This document shows positions 6,020-9,443 of a stretch of 9,443 bases of DNA, one piece after another (positions within the stretch are counted from its first letter, which is position 1; each line of letters starts with the position of its first letter). The stretch comes from WRCA01 sp964587855 (lineage in GTDB: Bacteria > Pseudomonadota > Alphaproteobacteria > Rs-D84), in contig CAZPLT010000017.1 of the NCBI GenBank assembly GCA_964587855.1, positions 1 to 9,443 of the forward strand, read 5' to 3'. Position numbers and translations under genes: made by a program. The notes beneath the pieces are model-generated. The model was not told where the DNA came from, did no database searches, and saw nothing but the letters and a program-made list of their open reading frames with translations.

Positions 6020-6853
6020 TTATTTCTTCTTATTCAAATGCCGTGAACGAATAATCATCCGAGCCGTGCGTTTGTTGCTGCGAGTACGATAACCCTTGGC
6101 TGGAACACCAGTTCTAGATACAGGTTCGTGACCCTTTGATTTACCATTACCACCACCCATTGGATGATCACATGGATTCTGTGCCACACCACGAGTGCTG
6201 GGACGAATACCCAACCAACGTGAGCGACCCGCTTTACCCAGATTCACATTACGTTGATCTGGATTAGATACACTGCCAACTGTTGCCATACAATCAGAAT
6301 GAACTTTACGTAATTCGCCACTGTTCATTTTAATCTGAGCATAAACACCATCTTTGCCCATCAATTGAGCATAGCATCCAGCTGAACGAGCCAATTGTCC
6401 ACCAGCACCTGGTTTTAATTCTATATTATGCACAATTGTTCCAATTGGCATATTTTTCAATGGCATCGCATTTCCTGGTTTAATATCTTGACGTTCACCA
6501 GAAATAACCATATCTCCAACATTCAAGTTACGTGGTGCCAATATATATGCTTTTTCGCCATCTTTATATTCAATCAGTGCGATAAACCCTGTACGATTTG
6601 GATCATATTCCAAACGAGAAACTGTTGCAGGCATATCAAATTTTTTACGTTTAAAATCAATCAAACGATATTTTTGCTTATGACCGCCACCCTGATGAGG
6701 AACAACAACATGTCCAAAGTTATTACGTCCACCCTTGGATGTTTTACCACGGGTCAAAGATTTTTCTGGTTTGCCACGATGCAGTTCAGATTTATCAACC
6801 AGTACTAGACCGCGTGTTCCAGGTGTATTAGGTTTATATTGTTTCAGTGCCAT
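6020..6853 (-). CDS. rplB: 50S ribosomal protein L2
   Basis: A 277-residue core large-subunit protein near the peptidyl-transferase centre, required for subunit association and tRNA binding. The RNA-binding OB and SH3-like domains are recognisable: GGRNNFG (41-47), GGGHKQKYRLIDFKR (55-69), ERQDIKPGNAMPL and ELKPGAGGQLARSAG. The C-terminal signature reads GVAQNPCDHPMGGGNGKSKG from residue 222. The functionally important His after Asp (residue 230, E. coli His229) is kept. The usual M-N-P-V-D-H-P-H-G-G-G has Q, C and M substitutions, the last replacing the second His. AAGG lies 10 nt before the ATG. A 72-nt spacer with a hairpin separates it from rplW. Confidence 0.98.
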   Translation of the reverse strand: MALKQYKPNTPGTRGLVLVDKSELHRGKPEKSLTRGKTSKGGRNNFGHVVVPHQGGGHKQKYRLIDFKRKKFDMPATVSRLEYDPNRTGFIALIEYKDGEKAYILAPRNLNVGDMVISGERQDIKPGNAMPLKNMPIGTIVHNIELKPGAGGQLARSAGCYAQLMGKDGVYAQIKMNSGELRKVHSDCMATVGSVSNPDQRNVNLGKAGRSRWLGIRPSTRGVAQNPCDHPMGGGNGKSKGHEPVSRTGVPAKGYRTRSNKRTARMIIRSRHLNKKK

Positions 6854-6872
6854 TTCTTCTTACCTTCTACTA

Positions 6873-6917
6873 AACTTTGGCAATAGCATCTCGTTTTTCG
6901 GATTATCTGCCAAAGCT
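6873..6917 (-). promoter_or_regulatory. mRNA hairpin in the rplW-rplB spacer
   Basis: The transcript has a perfect 8-bp inverted repeat, CUUUGGCA and UGCCAAAG, extendable to 10 bp with an outer G-U and A-U pair, around a 25-nt loop. It fills most of the 72-nt spacer, the longest inside the S10 block, and ends about 13 nt before the rplB ribosome binding site. No U-tract follows, so a strong terminator is unlikely. It may be a processing, stability or translational-control element for L2 and the downstream genes. The inverted repeat is direct observation; function is inferred. Confidence 0.5.
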
Positions 6918-6925
6918 GATTTTTA

Positions 6926-7255
6926 TTATGCGTTTGCAATTTCTATTTTATCGCCTTGTTTCAAAGTGATATACGCTTTTTTAATTGTTTTTTGCGTACC
7001 TTTTGACTTTCCACGGAAAGTTTTCACCTTGCCTTTTTGGTTAACTATATTAATTTTTTCAGGCGTGACATTATAAATTGCTTTGATTGCGTTTGCAACT
7101 TCTTTCTTGCCAACACGTGGGTCAACTTCAAATGCCATTGCACCAGATTCTGCCAGTTTCGCAGCCTTTTCGGAAATAATTGGACGACGCAAAACATCAT
7201 ACATTCCAGCTGTCGCAACTATTTTCTTTTCAACTTTTGCTTTTTTTTCTGCCAT
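6926..7255 (-). CDS. rplW: 50S ribosomal protein L23
   Basis: A 109-residue protein at the exit-tunnel rim, the docking site for trigger factor and signal recognition particle in bacteria. The frame is open to an ATG at 7291, but that start would overlap rplD by 35 nt. The ATG at 7255 has an AAAGG 10 nt upstream and a TAAAATG junction with rplD. The conserved core begins MYDVLRRPIISEKAAKL (18-34), followed by VGKKEVANAIKAIYNV (48-63) and a VKTFRGKSKGTQKTIKKAYITL segment (77-98). The first ~17 residues (MAEKKAKVEKK...) are a lysine-rich extension; the core family is about 95-100 residues. The start is inferred; the family is certain. Confidence 0.95.
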   Translation of the reverse strand: MAEKKAKVEKKIVATAGMYDVLRRPIISEKAAKLAESGAMAFEVDPRVGKKEVANAIKAIYNVTPEKINIVNQKGKVKTFRGKSKGTQKTIKKAYITLKQGDKIEIANA

Positions 7256-7256
7256 T

Positions 7257-7877
7257 TTACGCCAACCTTTTTTCCACTGCTTTGACTGCATCTGCTGTCA
7301 AAACTAAATTTTTGTGCTTTAAGATATCCAAAACATTCAAACCAATTGTTGGCAATACATCAATGTTTATAATGTTTGCTACAGATTTTTTAAAGTTTGA
7401 ATCCAAAGAATCCCCACCAACAAACAAAGCTGAATCTAATTTCATTTTCTTTAATGTTTTTGACATAGTTGCTGTTTTAACTGCAGACATTTTTTCACTG
7501 TCAATTACAATCAAAGCTCCTTCTTTTGCCTTGCTTGAGATTGCCATTTTTAAACCCAAGCTGCGGATTTTCTTTGGCAAATCGATGTTATGATCACGTA
7601 AAACTGGACCATGAACAACACCACCACCACGCATGTGAACATTGTATTTTTCACCCTGACGTGCATTTCCGGTCTTCTTTTGTTTAAATGCTTTGCGACT
7701 AGATCCTGCAACTTCGGAAACTGTTTTTACAAGGTGAGTTCCAGCACGTGCATTTGCACGTTGCCAAACAACTACGCGATGCAAAATATCTGCGCGTGGT
7801 TCCAGTCCGAAAATAGCGTCATTTAACTGAGCTGTTCCGGTTTTTTTACCATCAAAATTTATAATATCTATTTGCAT
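7257..7877 (-). CDS. rplD: 50S ribosomal protein L4
   Basis: A 206-residue protein whose long loop reaches the exit-tunnel constriction; in E. coli free L4 also represses the S10 operon. The globular part is residues 1-45 and about 100-206, and the extended loop is about 46-95. The loop reads SSRKAFKQKKTGNARQG (59-75), then MRGGGVVHGP. Lys67 aligns with E. coli Lys63, a macrolide-resistance position. Residue 68 is Lys where Gly is almost always found, and residue 71 is Asn where Arg is usual. LPKKIRSLGLK (100-110) is an alphaproteobacterial style. AAGGGG lies 8 nt before the ATG, inside the end of rplC. Confidence 0.98.
   Translation of the reverse strand: MQIDIINFDGKKTGTAQLNDAIFGLEPRADILHRVVVWQRANARAGTHLVKTVSEVAGSSRKAFKQKKTGNARQGEKYNVHMRGGGVVHGPVLRDHNIDLPKKIRSLGLKMAISSKAKEGALIVIDSEKMSAVKTATMSKTLKKMKLDSALFVGGDSLDSNFKKSVANIINIDVLPTIGLNVLDILKHKNLVLTADAVKAVEKRLA
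7266..7270 (-). promoter_or_regulatory. ribosome binding site that fixes the rplW start
   Basis: AAAGG on the coding strand, 10 nt before the ATG at 7255 and inside the end of rplD. It supports the internal start for L23 over the upstream in-frame ATG at 7291. Confidence 0.7.
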
Positions 7878-7880
7878 TTC

Positions 7881-8663
7881 TTATTCCCCTTGCGCTTCTT
7901 CTTTTACTTCTTCCGCAACAGGCTCTGCCGTTTCTTCAACCGGCTGTGCGTTATCTTCTGTTGGTGTTTCTACAACTTTTGATTCTGCAGATGCTGGTTG
8001 CATCGTTGGAAATGGTAAATCTTTATGTTCTTTTTTAGCCGAGTCGGTAACAAAAACAAAAGTTCCATTTGCACCTGGTACTGCACCTTCTACAAAAATC
8101 AAATTTTCTTCTAAATCAACACCAAAAACTTTCAAGTTCTGGACTGATACTATTTCATTACCCATTTGACCGGCCATTTTTCTGCCCTTGAACACACGAC
8201 CTGGCCATTCACGATTTCCAATTGATCCCAAAGATCTGTGCACTTTTAACACACCATGAGATGCTTCTTTTCCGCCAAAGTTATGACGTTTCATTGCACC
8301 TTGGAAACCTTTACCTTTGCTAACTCCTTGGACATCAATAAATTGACCCTCTACAAAGTGTCCGGCTGATAAATTTGTGCCGACTGGGATAATGCAATCT
8401 TCAGAAACACGGAATTCAACTATTTTACGAAAAGGTTTTACACCTGATTTCTGTGCTGCTATCAATTGAGGTTTAGCAACATGTTTTTCCTTGGCTTCGC
8501 GCATTCCCAAAACATTAGCAACATAACCATTTTTATCCATAGTACGATTACCAATAACACTGCAATCGCCAACAGACAAAACAGTTACTGCGTGAGAAAC
8601 TCCAGCGTTATCATATAAACGCGTCATTCCTATTTTAGTTGTAATAAGTCCTGAACGTTTCAT
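7881..8663 (-). CDS. rplC: 50S ribosomal protein L3 with acidic C-terminal tail
   Basis: A 260-residue early-assembly protein whose extended loop approaches the peptidyl-transferase centre. Family features: LITTKIGMTRLYD (6-18), VSKGKGFQGAMKRHNFGG (114-131), ASHG then HRSLGSIGNREWPGRVFKGRKMAGQMGNE (142-170), and VEGAVPGANG (191-200). The core ends near 210, the normal family end. Residues ~213-260 are an added tail rich in Glu, Ala, Pro and Val and nearly free of Lys, unlike the basic tails of other ribosomal proteins here. Residue 152 is Glu where E. coli has Gln150, the site methylated by PrmB. AAAGG precedes the ATG; the gene is 11 nt after rpsJ. Confidence 0.98.
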   Translation of the reverse strand: MKRSGLITTKIGMTRLYDNAGVSHAVTVLSVGDCSVIGNRTMDKNGYVANVLGMREAKEKHVAKPQLIAAQKSGVKPFRKIVEFRVSEDCIIPVGTNLSAGHFVEGQFIDVQGVSKGKGFQGAMKRHNFGGKEASHGVLKVHRSLGSIGNREWPGRVFKGRKMAGQMGNEIVSVQNLKVFGVDLEENLIFVEGAVPGANGTFVFVTDSAKKEHKDLPFPTMQPASAESKVVETPTEDNAQPVEETAEPVAEEVKEEAQGE

Positions 8664-8674
8664 TTTTATGCCTT

Positions 8675-8986
8675 TTACAATTTAATCTTCACATCAACAC
8701 CGGACGCCAAATCCAACTTCATCAGGGCATCAACTGTCTGAGGGGTTGGATCAACAATATCCACCACAGCTTTGTGGTTGCGGATTTCGAATTGCTCGCG
8801 AGATTTTTTATTAACGTGAGGCGAACGATTGACTGTAAATTTCTTTATCAGTGTCGGCAAACGAACCGGTCCGACAACAGACGCACCTGTGCGCTTTGCT
8901 GTTTTCACGATTTCATCAACAGATTCCACCAAAATGCGGTGGTCAAACGCTGTTAATTTAATACGAATTTTGGATGCTGGTACCAT
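8675..8986 (-). CDS. rpsJ: 30S ribosomal protein S10 (NusE)
   Basis: A 103-residue small-subunit head protein that also serves as the antitermination factor NusE with NusB and NusG. It shows KIRIKLTAFDHRILVESVDEIV (6-27), the RTGASVVGPVRLPT signature (32-45) and the SPHVNKKSREQFEIRNHKAVVDI segment (55-77). Length is standard (102-105). AGGA lies 8 nt before the ATG. It is the first gene of the S10 block, but the 79-nt distance from tuf leaves less room than the ~170-nt E. coli S10 leader that L4 controls. Regulation by that exact leader is therefore unlikely. Confidence 0.98.
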   Translation of the reverse strand: MVPASKIRIKLTAFDHRILVESVDEIVKTAKRTGASVVGPVRLPTLIKKFTVNRSPHVNKKSREQFEIRNHKAVVDIVDPTPQTVDALMKLDLASGVDVKIKL

Positions 8987-9019
8987 TTGCTTTTTCCTGT
9001 TTTACAAGTTTATTTTATT

Positions 9020-9059
9020 AAGCTTGGGATTCGAAGAAATTTCTTTAAACCCCAAGCCT
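9020..9059 (-). promoter_or_regulatory. mRNA hairpin in the tuf-rpsJ spacer
   Basis: The transcript pairs AGGCUUGGG with CCCAAGCUU (9 bp, one G-U) and can add four inner pairs, two of them G-U. The enclosed AAAGAAAUUUCUUC contains the 12-nt palindrome AAGAAAUUUCUU. The hairpin begins 6 nt after the tuf stop. It is followed by AAUAAAAUAAAC, not by a U-tract, so it lacks the standard intrinsic-terminator tail in the direction of the genes. It could be a weak attenuator that lets tuf be made in excess of the ribosomal proteins, an RNase processing site, or a 3'-stabilising structure for tuf mRNA. No convincing promoter was seen in the spacer. Confidence 0.55.
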
Positions 9060-9065
9060 ATACTT

Positions 9066-9443
9066 TTATTTTACAATTTTCGATACAACTCCGGCACCGA
9101 CTGTGCGTCCGCCTTCGCGGATAGCAAAGCGACGACCTTCGTCCATAGCAATTGGTGCAATCAACTGCACGTTGATACGGACATTATCACCTGGCAGAAC
9201 CATTTCTTTGTCTGCTGGCAATGTGATTGTACCTGTTACGTCTGTTGTGCTAAAGAAGAACTGTGGACGATAGTTGCTAAAGAACGCTGTATGACGGCCA
9301 CCTTCTTCTTTGGTCAAGATATAGACTTCAGCTTCGAATTCTGTGTGTGGTGTAATAGAACCTGGCTTACAGATAATCTGACCACGTTCTACATCTTCTT
9401 TCTTAGTACCACGCAACAACAGACCTACGTTATCACCGGCTTC
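9066..9443 (-). CDS. tuf: Elongation factor Tu, C-terminal fragment
   Basis: 125 codons of EF-Tu are inside the window; the gene continues past the right edge. EF-Tu is the GTPase that delivers aminoacyl-tRNA to the ribosome. The fragment covers the end of domain 2 (EAGDNVGLLLRGTK) and all of domain 3 (RGQIICKPGSITPHTEFEAEVYIL, EEGGRHTAFFSNYRPQF, TTDVTGTI, MVLPGDN, PIAMDEGRRFAIREGGRTVGAG). It ends VVSKIVK then TAA. The usual YRPQFYFRTTDVTG reads YRPQFFFSTTDVTG, with Ser for Arg. There is no start in the window; the reading frame is open to the last base. tuf directly before rpsJ is common in alphaproteobacteria and several other phyla. Confidence 0.97.
   Translation of the reverse strand, partial: EAGDNVGLLLRGTKKEDVERGQIICKPGSITPHTEFEAEVYILTKEEGGRHTAFFSNYRPQFFFSTTDVTGTITLPADKEMVLPGDNVRINVQLIAPIAMDEGRRFAIREGGRTVGAGVVSKIVK

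Noticed and set aside
7256..7291. Longer L23 start giving 12 extra residues (MQSKQWKKGWRK)
   Set aside because: It would overlap rplD, and the ATG at 7255 has a proper ribosome binding site and junction.
8987..9019. Internal promoter before rpsJ
   Set aside because: AT-rich -10-like words such as TAAACT occur, but no -35 element at suitable spacing could be supported.
9020..9065. Intrinsic terminator after tuf
   Set aside because: The stem is good, but the sequence after it on the gene strand is A-rich, not a U-tract. T-rich sequence follows only on the opposite strand, where no gene is present.
1..9443. Novel accessory or defence system
   Set aside because: Every gene belongs to the universal tuf-S10-spc order with no inserted frame; the unusual points are at the level of residues and spacers.

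Overview
The window is one continuous, single-strand ribosomal-protein gene cluster. Every gene reads on the minus strand, so transcription runs from base 9443 towards base 1. In transcription order it holds the 3' third of tuf (EF-Tu), the complete S10 block (rpsJ, rplC, rplD, rplW, rplB, rpsS, rplV, rpsC, rplP, rpmC, rpsQ), and then most of the spc block (rplN, rplX, rplE, rpsN, rpsH, rplF, rplR, rpsE, rpmD and the first 12 codons of rplO). Gene order is the canonical bacterial one with nothing inserted. There are no RNA genes, mobile elements, CRISPR arrays or foreign-looking genes. No stretch longer than 100 bases lacks a gene.

The organism is probably an AT-rich alphaproteobacterium, inferred from protein motifs only. 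The L2 N-terminus (MALK...TPGTRGLVLVDKSEL), the L4 loop and its LPKKIRSLGLK segment, the S3 TIHTSRPG segment and tuf lying directly before rpsJ all fit that class. A 100-base run of N inside rpsN shows this is a draft assembly, possibly a metagenome-assembled genome. All start codons are ATG, all 20 visible stop codons are TAA, and nearly every gene has an AAGG or GGAG type ribosome binding site.

The genes are tightly packed and almost certainly co-transcribed. Most spacers are 1-19 nt. The three 1-nt junctions (rplD-rplW, rplP-rpmC, rpmC-rpsQ) all read TAAAATG, which suggests translational coupling. Only four measurable spacers exceed 40 nt: tuf-rpsJ (79), rplW-rplB (72), rplX-rplE (47) and rplF-rplR (44). 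Each of these contains an inverted repeat able to fold in the mRNA. The hairpins before rplE and rplR share an almost identical 12-nt core, and L5 and L18 are the two 5S rRNA-binding proteins of this cluster.

The products build both subunits, and tuf supplies the aminoacyl-tRNA carrier. There is no obvious new biological system here. The points worth a second look are the hairpins in the long spacers, unusual residues in conserved ribosomal sites (L3, L4, L22, L2, EF-Tu), matching lysine-rich N-terminal extensions on L23 and L29, and the mis-sized assembly gap in rpsN.
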